Of a stretch of DNA of 64,000 nucleotides, positions 25,420 through 33,539 are shown in pieces. The notes below the pieces were generated by a model. The model had not been told where the DNA came from, made no database searches, and worked only from the letters and a program-made list of their open reading frames with translations. The position numbers and the translations under genes are program-made. The stretch covers positions 274,578 to 338,577 of the forward strand of contig NZ_DBBS01000021.1 of the NCBI RefSeq assembly GCF_002292295.1. Reading direction: 5' to 3'. The DNA is from Sphingomonas sp. UBA978 (GTDB lineage: Bacteria; Pseudomonadota; Alphaproteobacteria; Sphingomonadales; Sphingomonadaceae). Positions within the stretch are counted from its first letter, which is position 1; every line of letters starts with the position of its first letter.

Positions 25420-26400
25420 ATGAGCGAACGGGTAGCGCGGATTGAACGGACGGGCGGTCCGGAAGTGATCGAATGGGTCGACGTCGACCTGCCGCCGCCG
25501 GGGCCGGGCGAGGTGCGGATGCGGCATCGCGCGGTCGGGCTGAACTATATCGACACCTATCACCGCCGCGGCATCTATCCGATCGACCTGCCCGCCGGGC
25601 TGGGCAGCGAAGCGGCGGGCGTGGTCGAGGCGGTCGGCGACGGCGTCGCGGATTTTGCGGTCGGCGATCGAGTCGGCACCTTCGGGCCCGCGCGCGGCGC
25701 CTATGCGACCGCGCGCAACGTCGCCGCGACGCAATTGCTGCACCTGCCCGACGACGTCGACGACGAGACCGCGGCGGCGCTGCTGCTGAAGGGCTGCACG
25801 ACCGAATTGCTGGTCGAACGCTGTGCGCGGGTCGAGGCGGGGCAGACGGTGCTGGTCTGGGCGGCGGCGGGCGGCGTCGGCCAGTTGCTGGTCGGCTGGC
25901 TGAAGGCGATCGGCGCGACCGTGATCGGCACGGCGGGATCGGCGGACAAGGCGGCGCATGCCCGCGAAGCCGGTGCCGATCATGTCATCCTGCACCGTGA
26001 CGAGGATGTCGCGGCGCGGGTGCGCGAGATCACCGGCGGGCAGGGCGTCGCCACGGTGTTCGACGGCGTCGGCATGGCGACGTGGCAGGCGACGCTGGCG
26101 GCGGTCGCACGGCGCGGGCTGATCGTCAGTTACGGCAATGCCGGCGGGCCGGTGAACGGCATCGACCTGGGTATACTGGCGGCGAAGGGATCGCTGTTCG
26201 TCACGCGGCCAACGCTGTTCGACTATTACGTCACCCCCGAGGAGCGCCGCGCCGGGGTCGAGCGCGTGTTCGCGATGCTGCGCGAGGGGGCGATCCGGCC
26301 GGCCATCGGCCAGCGGTTCGCGCTGGAGGATGCGGCGGCGGCACACCGGGCGCTGGAGGCGGGGGAGACGCACGGGAGCAGCATCTTCACCGTCGATTGA
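25420..26400 (+). CDS. Zinc-independent quinone oxidoreductase (QOR, MDR family)
   Basis: A 326-residue NADPH:quinone oxidoreductase-type medium-chain reductase. The N-terminal domain GLNYIDTYHRRGIYPIDLPA, the nucleotide-binding WAAAGGVGQLLVGWLKAIGA and the downstream GLIVSYGNAGGPVNGID are characteristic. The catalytic zinc ligands of alcohol dehydrogenases are missing, as expected. It reduces quinones or other enones by one or two electrons in the cytoplasm. The ATG follows AAAAGGAAAA; the in-frame upstream start gives a poor N-terminus. Divergent from the aldehyde dehydrogenase, so both may respond to electrophile stress, but no operator is visible. Confidence 0.88.
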   Translation: MSERVARIERTGGPEVIEWVDVDLPPPGPGEVRMRHRAVGLNYIDTYHRRGIYPIDLPAGLGSEAAGVVEAVGDGVADFAVGDRVGTFGPARGAYATARNVAATQLLHLPDDVDDETAAALLLKGCTTELLVERCARVEAGQTVLVWAAAGGVGQLLVGWLKAIGATVIGTAGSADKAAHAREAGADHVILHRDEDVAARVREITGGQGVATVFDGVGMATWQATLAAVARRGLIVSYGNAGGPVNGIDLGILAAKGSLFVTRPTLFDYYVTPEERRAGVERVFAMLREGAIRPAIGQRFALEDAAAAHRALEAGETHGSSIFTVD

Positions 26401-26505
26401 TCCGCCGGTCGTCAGGGCCATTGCGGGATCGCCCGACGGCTGGGATAAGCAGGAACGTTGCGTCGGCGCGGGGGTGTCGGCGCCCTGCGATGGGAGCGGC
26501 GGGAC

Positions 26506-27441
26506 ATGGGGGTCTGGGGATCGATGCGGGTGGCGGCATTCGCCGGCGCGATGCTGGCGACGGCGGGAGTCGGCGCGCAGACCGTGCCGCCGGCCGATCC
26601 CGGCGCGGCCGCCGACCCGATCGTGGTCGAGGGCCGGGCTCTCGCGGACGAGGTGAAGACCCGGGCGCTGGCCCGCGCGATCTCGCCACGCGTCGGCTTC
26701 GACCAGCCGCTGGCGCGCTTCACCGATCCGGTCTGCTTCGCCACCGCGGGGCTGCCGTTGCCGATGCTGCGGACGATCGGCGCCCGGCTGGCCGAGAATG
26801 CCGATGCGGCGGGGATCGCGCTGGCCGGGGACGGCTGCACGCCCAACATCCTCGTCATGTTCGTCGACGACAGCCGGGCGGAGGCGGAGCGGCTGATGAA
26901 GCGCAGGCCCTGGATGTTCCGCGATTACCAGCCGAGCGAGATGCGCGAGATCCTGAAGGAGCCCGGGCCGGTCCACGTCTGGAGCGTCAGCGAGGTGCGC
27001 AGCCGCGATGGCGATCGCCTGTCGCAGAGCACCGACGGGCCGCCGACGTTGCAGGTGCCGATCGCGACGCGGATCGGGCTGGCGATCCGTCGCGACATGC
27101 TGTCGACGGTGATGCTGGTCGATCGCAAGGCCGTGCTCGGCCACAGCCTGCAGCAGATGGCGGATTATGCCGCGATGCGGACGCTGGCGATGATCCGTCC
27201 CAAGGGCGCGACCGGCGGCGACACGATCCTGACGCTGTTCGATCCCGCCGCGGCGCCGCCGACGGAAATGACCGCCTTCGACCGCGGCTATCTGAAGGCA
27301 TTGTACGATGGATCGGGCACGCAGCGCGGCGCGACCAAGGTGGCGATGATCGCCCGCAGCATCGTCAAGGCTGCGGATAAGGACCGGACGGACGCACCGG
27401 CCGGCAAACCCGCCGATGGCAAGGGTGCCGGGGGCAAATGA
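26506..27441 (+). CDS. Exported protein of unknown function
   Basis: A 311-residue protein with a signal peptide (SMRVAAFAGAMLATAGVGAQ) and then VPPADPGAAADPIVVEGRAL. The mature part has two cysteines in FTDPVCFATAGLP and LAGDGCTPNILVMFV that could form a disulfide, a central VIATR-like stretch and a hydrophilic C-terminal tail rich in K, G, D and A. I do not recognise the family; it does not look like an enzyme I know. The ATG with GGGAG upstream was chosen; the ATG six codons later would still give a full signal peptide. It is followed by the repeat array and the exopolysaccharide fusion gene on the same strand. Confidence 0.7.
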   Translation: MGVWGSMRVAAFAGAMLATAGVGAQTVPPADPGAAADPIVVEGRALADEVKTRALARAISPRVGFDQPLARFTDPVCFATAGLPLPMLRTIGARLAENADAAGIALAGDGCTPNILVMFVDDSRAEAERLMKRRPWMFRDYQPSEMREILKEPGPVHVWSVSEVRSRDGDRLSQSTDGPPTLQVPIATRIGLAIRRDMLSTVMLVDRKAVLGHSLQQMADYAAMRTLAMIRPKGATGGDTILTLFDPAAAPPTEMTAFDRGYLKALYDGSGTQRGATKVAMIARSIVKAADKDRTDAPAGKPADGKGAGGK

Positions 27442-27458
27442 CCATCGGCGCGCCGGGC

Positions 27459-27510
27459 CAAATGACGTCGCAAATGACGTCCCAAATGACGTCTTTGTCA
27501 TCGCGATGAC
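27459..27510 (+). repeat. Three tandem 12-bp repeats plus a 14-bp palindrome
   Basis: Three head-to-tail copies of CAAATGACGTCN (27459-27494) are preceded by a partial copy at the end of the upstream gene (CAAATGACC) and followed at once by the perfect palindrome GTCATCGCGATGAC (27497-27510). The set ends 50 bases before the start of the large exopolysaccharide gene, which suggests binding sites for a regulator, or a small tandem duplication. Confidence 0.6.
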
Positions 27511-27559
27511 GTGATCGCGCCATCGGCCGCGGTGCAAGGCGGTCGGCGGAGTGTCGTCT

Positions 27560-30500
27560 ATGTCTCAATTGCCCGTGTTCTTCGATGCCAGCGGTCGGCG
27601 CAAGCGGCGGTTCACGCTCGGCGTGGTCGCCTTCGTGCTGCTGCTGGTGCTGTCGGTCGCCGCCTTCGCCGTGTCGATCGGGGCGGTGCCGGCCGCGCCG
27701 CTGCTGCCGGTCGAGGCGGAGCACCATATGCTGCACCGGCTGTCGCCGCCGCATGGCGTGATCCGCCGCGCCAAACGGGGGCTAGACTATTATGCCGGCC
27801 GCCTGTTCGGCACCGGGCGGGGCAAGGCGGGGGCGTCGGGCAATCCGGCGCTCGCCATCGCCTTTCACACCCCATGGGACCCGTCGAGCGCGGCGAGCCT
27901 CGAACGGCATGTCGAACAGCTCGACTGGGTGATCCCCGGCTGGGTGTCGGTGACGGGCTCGGATCACCGCATCACCGTGTTCCGCGACACAGCGGGGCGG
28001 AGCATCCTCAACCGCGCGGTGCATCGGCCGGTGATCGTGCCGATGATCCAAAATGCGATCGGCGGGACATGGGACGGGGCCGGCACCGCCGCGCTGCTCG
28101 CCGACCCCCGCGCGCGGGCCGCGCTACTCGACCGGCTGGTGCCGTGGCTGGCGGCGAACCGCGCGGGCGGCGCCTTCTTCGACTTCGAGGATCTGCCGGC
28201 GGGCGCGCAGGGCAACTACCGGACGTTCCTCGGCGAGGCGCAGCGGCGGTTCGCACCGCGCGGCTGGGTGGTGGCGATCGCCGCGCCGGTTGGCAATCCG
28301 GACTGGGACCTGCCCGCCTATGCGCGGGTCACCGACAAGATCTTCCTGATGGCCTATGACGAGCATGAGACCGCGGGGCCGGCGGGGCCGATCGCGTCGC
28401 AGCGCTGGTTCGCAGAAAAGGTCGCGACCGCGGCGCGCGGCATTCCCGCGGCGAAGCTGGTCGTGGCGGTCGGCTCCTATGCCTATGACTGGCACGACAG
28501 GGGCGGCGACGCGATGAGCGTCGACGAGGCGTGGCAGGCGGCGCGCGATTCGGCGACGGTGCCGGTGTTCGACCGGGCCAGCGGCAACAGCGGCTTCGCC
28601 TATTCGGACGGCGACACGCGCCATGTCGTCTGGATGCTGGATGCGGCATCGGCGTACAACCAGATCGCCTTCCTCCACCGCGCCGGGGTCGGCAGCGTCG
28701 CGCTGTGGCGGCTGGGGTCGGAGGACCCGGGCCTGTGGGCGCTGTTCGGGCGCGACCACCGCACCCTGCCGCCGCCATCGGCGATCGATGCGATCCCCGC
28801 CGGCACCAACGTCGATATCGAGGGGGCGGGCGAGATCCTGAAGATCGGCGCGACCCCGGTCGCGGGCGCGCGCCACGCCGTCGCCGGCACGGACGGGATG
28901 ATCGGCGACGTCCGGTTCCTGCGGCTGCCGTCGCAATATGAGGTCGACCGTACCGGCTATCGCCCGCGCCAGCTGGCGCTGACCTTCGACGACGGTCCCG
29001 ATCCGACCTGGACGCCGCAGATCCTCGACGTGCTGAAGCGCGAGGGCGTGCCGGCGACCTTCTTCATCGTCGGCGAGAATGCGCTGACCCAGCGTCCGCT
29101 GCTCCAGCGGATGGTGGCCGAGGGGCATGAGATCGGCAGCCACACTTATACCCATCCCAATCTGGCGACGGTGTCGCCCGAACAGGTGCGGTTCGAACTC
29201 AACGCCAACCAGCGCCTGTTCCAGGCGTTCACCGGCCGGTCGCTGCGCCTGTTCCGCGCGCCCTATTTCGGCGATGCCGAGCCGACCACCGCGGACGAGA
29301 TCGTGCCGGCGCTGCAGGCGCAGGAGCGCGGCTATGTCTCGGTCGGGCTGCACGTCGACCCCGGCGACTGGAAGCGGCCGGGCGTGCAGTCGATCATCGA
29401 CGCGACGATCGCGCGGGTGACGAGCGCGCCCGCGCATTGCGACGGCGATTCGGATGCCGATTGCAGCCGCAACATCATCCTGCTGCACGATGCCGGCGGC
29501 AACCGCGCGCAGACGGTCGCGGCGCTGCCGGTCATCATCGACCGGCTGCGGGCGCTGGGCTACAGCTTCGTCCCCGTCTCGACGCTCGCCGGCATTTCGC
29601 GCGAGGCGGCAATGCCGGCGATCTCTTCGAGCGACCAGCTGGCGGCGCGCGCCGATCTTGCGCTGTTCACCACGCTGGGCGGGCTGGTGGTGGCGCTGCA
29701 CTGGCTGTTCGCCATCGCGATTACTGTCGGCATCCTGCGCGCGCTGGCGCTGTCCGGCCTGGCGCTGGTACAGGCGCGGCGCGAGTCGCGCACGGTGTTC
29801 CCGGCGATCGATCCCGACCGGTTCGTCACGGTGATGATCCCCGCCTATAACGAGGAGCGGGTGATCGAACGCGCGGTGCGCGGCGTGCTCGCCAGCACCG
29901 ATGTGCGGATCGAGGTGATCGTGATCGACGACGGGTCGAAGGACGCGACCTCCGCCGTCGTCGCCGCCGCCTTTGCCGACGATCCGCGCGTGCGGCTGCT
30001 GACGCTGGAGAATGGTGGCAAGGCGCGCGCGCTCAACACCGGGCTGGAGGTGGCGAAGGGCGAGATCGTCATCGCGCTGGATGCCGATACGCAGTTCGAA
30101 CCGACGACAATCGCGCGGCTGGCGCGCTGGTTCGACGATCCGGCGCTGGGCGCGGTCGCGGGCAATGCCAAGGTCGGCAACCGGGTGAACCTCATCACCC
30201 GCTGGCAGGCGCTGGAATATATCACCGCGCAGAACCTCGAGCGGCGCGCCTTTGCCCGGCTGAACGCGATCACCGTCGTGCCGGGTGCGGTCGGCGCGTG
30301 GCGGCGCGCGGCGATCGCGGAGGTCGGCGGCTATCCGCACGACACGCTGGCGGAGGATCAGGACCTAACCATCGCGATCCAGCGCGCCGGCTGGCGGGTG
30401 CAATACGACCAGTACGCCGTCGCCTGGACCGAGGCGCCAGAGACGATGCGCGCGCTCGCCAAGCAGCGGTTCCGCTGGGCGTTCGGCACGCTCCAATGCC

Positions 30501-30931
30501 TGTGGAAGCACCGTTCGGCGATCGGGCGCAGCGCCCCGCGTGGGCTCGGCTGGGTCGGGTTGCCGCAGGCGATCGTGTTCCAGATCCTGCTCGCGGCGAT
30601 CAGCCCGATCATCGACCTCGCGCTGCTGGTCAGCTTCCTCGTCACCTATCTCGACGTACAGGCGCACGGTTGGGCGCAGACCAGCCATGACGTCTATACG
30701 ATGCTTGCCTTCTGGATCGTGTTCACCGCGATCGACCTGCTGGCGGCGACGATCGCCTTTGCGCTGGAGCGGCGCGAGCGGTGGCGGCTGCTGTGGCTGC
30801 TGATCCCGCAGCGGATCGGCTATCGTCAGGTGATGTATTATGTGGTGCTGAAGGCGATCGCGCAGGCGCTGCGCGGCCCGATGGTGGGCTGGGGCAAGTT
30901 GCAGCGGACCGGGCGGGTGACGTCGGGGTGA
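27560..30931 (+). CDS. Trifunctional exopolysaccharide protein: GH18-like, polysaccharide deacetylase and GT2 synthase
   Basis: A 1123-residue membrane protein. An N-terminal helix (about 18-40) is followed by a chitinase-like GH18 fold (about 85-400; FFDFEDLPAG as the acidic strand, FLMAYDEHE). A NodB deacetylase follows (about 470-690; LALTFDDGPDPTWTPQILD, EIGSHTYTHPNLA, FRAPYFGDAEPT). Then comes a family 2 glycosyltransferase (about 750-990; MIPAYNEERVI, VIDDGSKD, ALDADTQF, AEDQDLTIA, KQRFRWAFG) with C-terminal membrane helices. The parts match PgaB (deacetylase plus GH-like) and PgaC (synthase), so it may make, deacetylate and trim a poly-N-acetylglucosamine-like polymer. The start ATG has GGAG upstream; a GTG three codons earlier is less likely. 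Confidence 0.85.
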   Translation: MSQLPVFFDASGRRKRRFTLGVVAFVLLLVLSVAAFAVSIGAVPAAPLLPVEAEHHMLHRLSPPHGVIRRAKRGLDYYAGRLFGTGRGKAGASGNPALAIAFHTPWDPSSAASLERHVEQLDWVIPGWVSVTGSDHRITVFRDTAGRSILNRAVHRPVIVPMIQNAIGGTWDGAGTAALLADPRARAALLDRLVPWLAANRAGGAFFDFEDLPAGAQGNYRTFLGEAQRRFAPRGWVVAIAAPVGNPDWDLPAYARVTDKIFLMAYDEHETAGPAGPIASQRWFAEKVATAARGIPAAKLVVAVGSYAYDWHDRGGDAMSVDEAWQAARDSATVPVFDRASGNSGFAYSDGDTRHVVWMLDAASAYNQIAFLHRAGVGSVALWRLGSEDPGLWALFGRDHRTLPPPSAIDAIPAGTNVDIEGAGEILKIGATPVAGARHAVAGTDGMIGDVRFLRLPSQYEVDRTGYRPRQLALTFDDGPDPTWTPQILDVLKREGVPATFFIVGENALTQRPLLQRMVAEGHEIGSHTYTHPNLATVSPEQVRFELNANQRLFQAFTGRSLRLFRAPYFGDAEPTTADEIVPALQAQERGYVSVGLHVDPGDWKRPGVQSIIDATIARVTSAPAHCDGDSDADCSRNIILLHDAGGNRAQTVAALPVIIDRLRALGYSFVPVSTLAGISREAAMPAISSSDQLAARADLALFTTLGGLVVALHWLFAIAITVGILRALALSGLALVQARRESRTVFPAIDPDRFVTVMIPAYNEERVIERAVRGVLASTDVRIEVIVIDDGSKDATSAVVAAAFADDPRVRLLTLENGGKARALNTGLEVAKGEIVIALDADTQFEPTTIARLARWFDDPALGAVAGNAKVGNRVNLITRWQALEYITAQNLERRAFARLNAITVVPGAVGAWRRAAIAEVGGYPHDTLAEDQDLTIAIQRAGWRVQYDQYAVAWTEAPETMRALAKQRFRWAFGTLQCLWKHRSAIGRSAPRGLGWVGLPQAIVFQILLAAISPIIDLALLVSFLVTYLDVQAHGWAQTSHDVYTMLAFWIVFTAIDLLAATIAFALERRERWRLLWLLIPQRIGYRQVMYYVVLKAIAQALRGPMVGWGKLQRTGRVTSG

Positions 30932-31001
30932 GGGAAGCCGCTGGCACTTGGCCCGGTGGCCGGATAGAGCCGCGCACGGGATCCCCAGCGAAAGTGCGAT
31001 C

Positions 31002-31415
31002 ATGTCGTGGAAGGCCATGCTGCTGTTAACGGGGCTGTGTGAGAGTGGCGGCCTGCAAGCGCAGGAGGCGGTCGTCGCGACCGGCGTATGCGCACGTCTC
31101 GCACCGCAGACCGGGTTGAAGCAGCAACGTGACGGAACGTGGCGCGCGAACATGCTGGGTGGTATCGGCGCCACGCTGTTCGGCGGCACGACCGGCGCGT
31201 CCTTCCTGGTCGGACCGATCGAGGGATCGACGGCGGACCAGCATTTCGAAAAGGCCTGTGCGCAGATGGGGGCCGAGATCGGCTGCAATCTGGTCGAGCC
31301 GGCGAGGATTACGATCGGGACCAAGAGTGGCAATGCCTCCGCCGATGTCGCTGCCGGGGAGACGGCGCATGTCGGCATGAAGGGGCGCTATCTGACGTGC
31401 CGCGAAGGTAACTGA
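31002..31415 (+). CDS. Small exported protein of unknown function
   Basis: A 137-residue protein with a probable signal peptide (MSWKAMLLLTGLCESGGLQA). The mature part has three further cysteines (VCARLAP, KACAQMGAEIGC, LTCREGN), a glycine-rich hydrophobic stretch (MLGGIGATLFGGTTGASFLV) and no recognised domain. The ATG was chosen because the signal peptide starts there; its ribosome site is weak. It sits between the exopolysaccharide gene and modABC on the same strand but with its own 70-base leader. Function unknown. Confidence 0.6.
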   Translation: MSWKAMLLLTGLCESGGLQAQEAVVATGVCARLAPQTGLKQQRDGTWRANMLGGIGATLFGGTTGASFLVGPIEGSTADQHFEKACAQMGAEIGCNLVEPARITIGTKSGNASADVAAGETAHVGMKGRYLTCREGN

Positions 31416-31456
31416 CTTCCGGGGCTCGCGATTCGCCGGTCGCGTTGCAGGACGGG

Positions 31457-31480
31457 CGCTGTATACGGCGGGATATAACC
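31457..31480. promoter_or_regulatory. Candidate ModE/Mop box before modA
   Basis: CGCTGTATA, six bases, GATATAACC. It resembles the ModE operator (CGNTATATA-N6-TATATAACG) at 15 of 18 positions and ends 20 bases before the modA start, where it would repress transcription when molybdate is plentiful. The comparison is from memory of the consensus. Confidence 0.4.
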
Positions 31481-31500
31481 GTTCCCGTCGAGGTGCCGTC

Positions 31501-32253
31501 ATGATCCGGTCGTTGGTGTTCGCCCTGTCGTTGTCGTTTGCCGTCCCTGCCGCAGCGCAGACGCGCGCACCGCTGGTGCTGGCGGCGGCGAGCCTGCAGG
31601 AATCGCTGACCGCCGCGGCGGAGGCGTGGGCGAAGGCGGGGCATCCAAAACCGGTGCTCTCGTTCGCGGCGTCGTCGGTGCTGGCGCGGCAGGTCGAGGC
31701 GGGGGGCGGCGCGGACCTGTTTGTCTCCGCCGATCAGGAATGGATGGACGCGCTGGCCGCCAAGCGGCTGATCGTCGCGAACACGCGGGTGACGTTCCTC
31801 GGCAACCGGCTGGTCGTCGTCGCGGCGAAGGGCAATCCGGTGCGCATCCCCGTCCGTCCGCCCGCCGCGCTTGCGCGGGTGCTGACGGCGGGGCCGCTGG
31901 CGATGGCGGACGCGCCGGTGCCGGCGGGGCGCTATGCCGAGGCGGCGTTGCGCAGCCTCGGCGTGTGGACCGCGGTCGCGCCCAAGGTGGTGCGCGGCGA
32001 CAGCGTGCGTGCGGCGCTGGTGCTGGTCGAGCGCGGTGCGGCGCCGCTGGGGATCGTCTATGCGACCGACGCGCGCGCATCGAGCATGGTGCGGATCGCG
32101 GGTGTGTTTCCCGCATCCAGCCACCCCGCGATCACCTATCCGATCGCGCGGATCGCCGGTTCGCGGAACCCGGAGGGTGAGGCGTTCCGTCGCTTTCTGG
32201 TCAGCGCCAAAGGCAAGGCGATCTTCGTCCGCTACGGATTCACCGCGCGCTGA
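31501..32253 (+). CDS. modA: Molybdate-binding periplasmic protein ModA
   Basis: A 250-residue substrate-binding protein with signal peptide MIRSLVFALSLSFAVPAAAQ. It shows APLVLAAASLQESL (the oxyanion-binding serine loop), FAASSVLARQVEAGGGADLF, VSADQEWMDAL, and PVPAGRYAEAAL, all usual in ModA. It captures molybdate (or tungstate) in the periplasm and delivers it to ModB. First of three overlapping genes modABC; the stop shares a base with the modB start (TGATG). A ModE-like box lies just upstream. Molybdate uptake would serve molybdenum enzymes such as the orphan hydroxylase subunit at 5 kb. Confidence 0.92.
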   Translation: MIRSLVFALSLSFAVPAAAQTRAPLVLAAASLQESLTAAAEAWAKAGHPKPVLSFAASSVLARQVEAGGGADLFVSADQEWMDALAAKRLIVANTRVTFLGNRLVVVAAKGNPVRIPVRPPAALARVLTAGPLAMADAPVPAGRYAEAALRSLGVWTAVAPKVVRGDSVRAALVLVERGAAPLGIVYATDARASSMVRIAGVFPASSHPAITYPIARIAGSRNPEGEAFRRFLVSAKGKAIFVRYGFTAR

Positions 32254-32942
32254 TGCTGTCGGCGGAGGAATGGACGATTCTGACGCTGTCGCTGAAGGTC
32301 GGCGGCGTCGCGATGGCGGCGGTGCTGCCGCTCGCCTTCGCGCTCGCCTGGGTGCTGGCGCGCGCGCGATTCCCGGGCAAGCTGCTGCTCGATGCGGTCG
32401 TACACCTGCCGCTGGTGGTGCCGCCGGTGGTGACGGGCTGGGTGCTGCTGCTGGCGTTCGGGCCGAACGGGCCAGTCGGCGGCGTGCTCGAACGCTGGTT
32501 CGGCGTCACCGTGCTGTTCCGCTGGACGGGTGCGGCGATCGCGGCGGGGATCATGGCGCTGCCGCTGATGGTGCGTGCGATGCGGCTGTCGATCGAGGCG
32601 GTCGACCGGCGGCTGGAAAGCGCGGCGCGGACGCTGGGGGCGGGGCCGGCGCGGGTGTTCTGGACGCTGACGCTGCCGCTCAGCCTGCCCGGCGTGCTGG
32701 CGGGTGCGGTGCTCGGGTTCGCGCGGTCGATCGGCGAATTCGGCGCGACGATCACCTTCGTCTCCAACGTGCCGGGGCAGACGCAGACGCTGCCGCTGGC
32801 GATCTATTCGGCGTTGCAGCAGCCGGGGGCGGAGGCGATGGTGTGGCGGCTGTCGGCGATCTCGGTGGCGCTGAGCCTCGTCGCGCTGGTCGCGTCGGAA
32901 CTGCTCACACGGCGTGTGAGGCGGGGGCTGCATGTCCTTTGA
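32253..32942 (+). CDS. modB: Molybdate ABC transporter permease ModB
   Basis: A 229-residue inner-membrane permease with about five helices. The diagnostic EAA-loop region RRLESAARTLGAGPARVFW and the following GAVLGFARSIGEFGATITF are present, as is the N-terminal LSLKVGGVAMAAVLPLAF. It couples with ModC and receives molybdate from ModA. It starts at the ATG overlapping the modA stop and its end overlaps modC by 11 bases, so the three proteins are translationally coupled. Confidence 0.93.
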   Translation: MLSAEEWTILTLSLKVGGVAMAAVLPLAFALAWVLARARFPGKLLLDAVVHLPLVVPPVVTGWVLLLAFGPNGPVGGVLERWFGVTVLFRWTGAAIAAGIMALPLMVRAMRLSIEAVDRRLESAARTLGAGPARVFWTLTLPLSLPGVLAGAVLGFARSIGEFGATITFVSNVPGQTQTLPLAIYSALQQPGAEAMVWRLSAISVALSLVALVASELLTRRVRRGLHVL

Positions 32943-33537
32943 CATCCACGTCGAAAAGCGGCTGGGCGAGGCCGCGGTCGCGCTCGACCTGACGGCGGGC
33001 GCGGGGCTGACCGTGCTGTTCGGCCCGTCGGGGATCGGCAAGACCAGCATATTGAACATGGTTGCCGGGCTGCTGCGGCCCGACCGGGGGCGGATCGCGG
33101 TCGCCGGGCGGGTGCTGTTCGACGCCGCGGCGGGGTTGGACATCGCGCCGGAGCGGCGGCGCGCGGGCTATGTGTTTCAGGAGCCGCGGCTGTTCCCGCA
33201 CCGGCGGGTGCGCGCGAACCTGCTGTACGGCGCGCCCGACGACGGCGCGCTGGCGGCGACGGCGGCGATGCTGGGCATCGGCCACCTGCTCGACCGCTGG
33301 CCGCGGACCCTGTCGGGCGGCGAGGCGCGGCGGGTCGCGATCGGCCGCGCGCTGCTGAGCGATCCCGCCTTCCTGCTGCTCGACGAGCCGCTCTCGTCGC
33401 TCGACCGCGCGCGGCGGGGCGAGATCATGGACGCGATCCTGCGCGTCCGCGACGAGGCGGGCCTGCCGATCCTGATGGTGACGCACGACCCCGAAGAGGC
33501 GGAGCGACTGGGGACGCGGATCGTGCGGATCGACTGA
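32932..33537 (+). CDS. modC: Molybdate ABC transporter ATPase ModC, short form without TOBE domain
   Basis: A 201-residue ATPase. Walker A is FGPSGIGKTSILN, the signature is TLSGGEARRVAIGRAL, Walker B is FLLLDEPLSSLD and the switch histidine is in LMVTHDPEEAE. It powers molybdate import with ModB. The usual ModC is about 350 residues with a C-terminal molybdate-sensing TOBE/MOP domain; here the protein ends right after the ATPase domain with no sign of frameshift in the sequence that follows. Regulation by intracellular molybdate would then rest on a transcription factor instead. Confidence 0.9.
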   Translation: MSFDIHVEKRLGEAAVALDLTAGAGLTVLFGPSGIGKTSILNMVAGLLRPDRGRIAVAGRVLFDAAAGLDIAPERRRAGYVFQEPRLFPHRRVRANLLYGAPDDGALAATAAMLGIGHLLDRWPRTLSGGEARRVAIGRALLSDPAFLLLDEPLSSLDRARRGEIMDAILRVRDEAGLPILMVTHDPEEAERLGTRIVRID

Positions 33538-33539
33538 CC

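Noticed and set aside
27459..27494. Short tandem repeats as a CRISPR array
   Set aside because: Repeats are only 12 bp, directly adjacent, without spacers or cas genes.
28124..30340. 738-codon frame antisense to the exopolysaccharide fusion
   Set aside because: Shadow frame; real domains are on the + strand.
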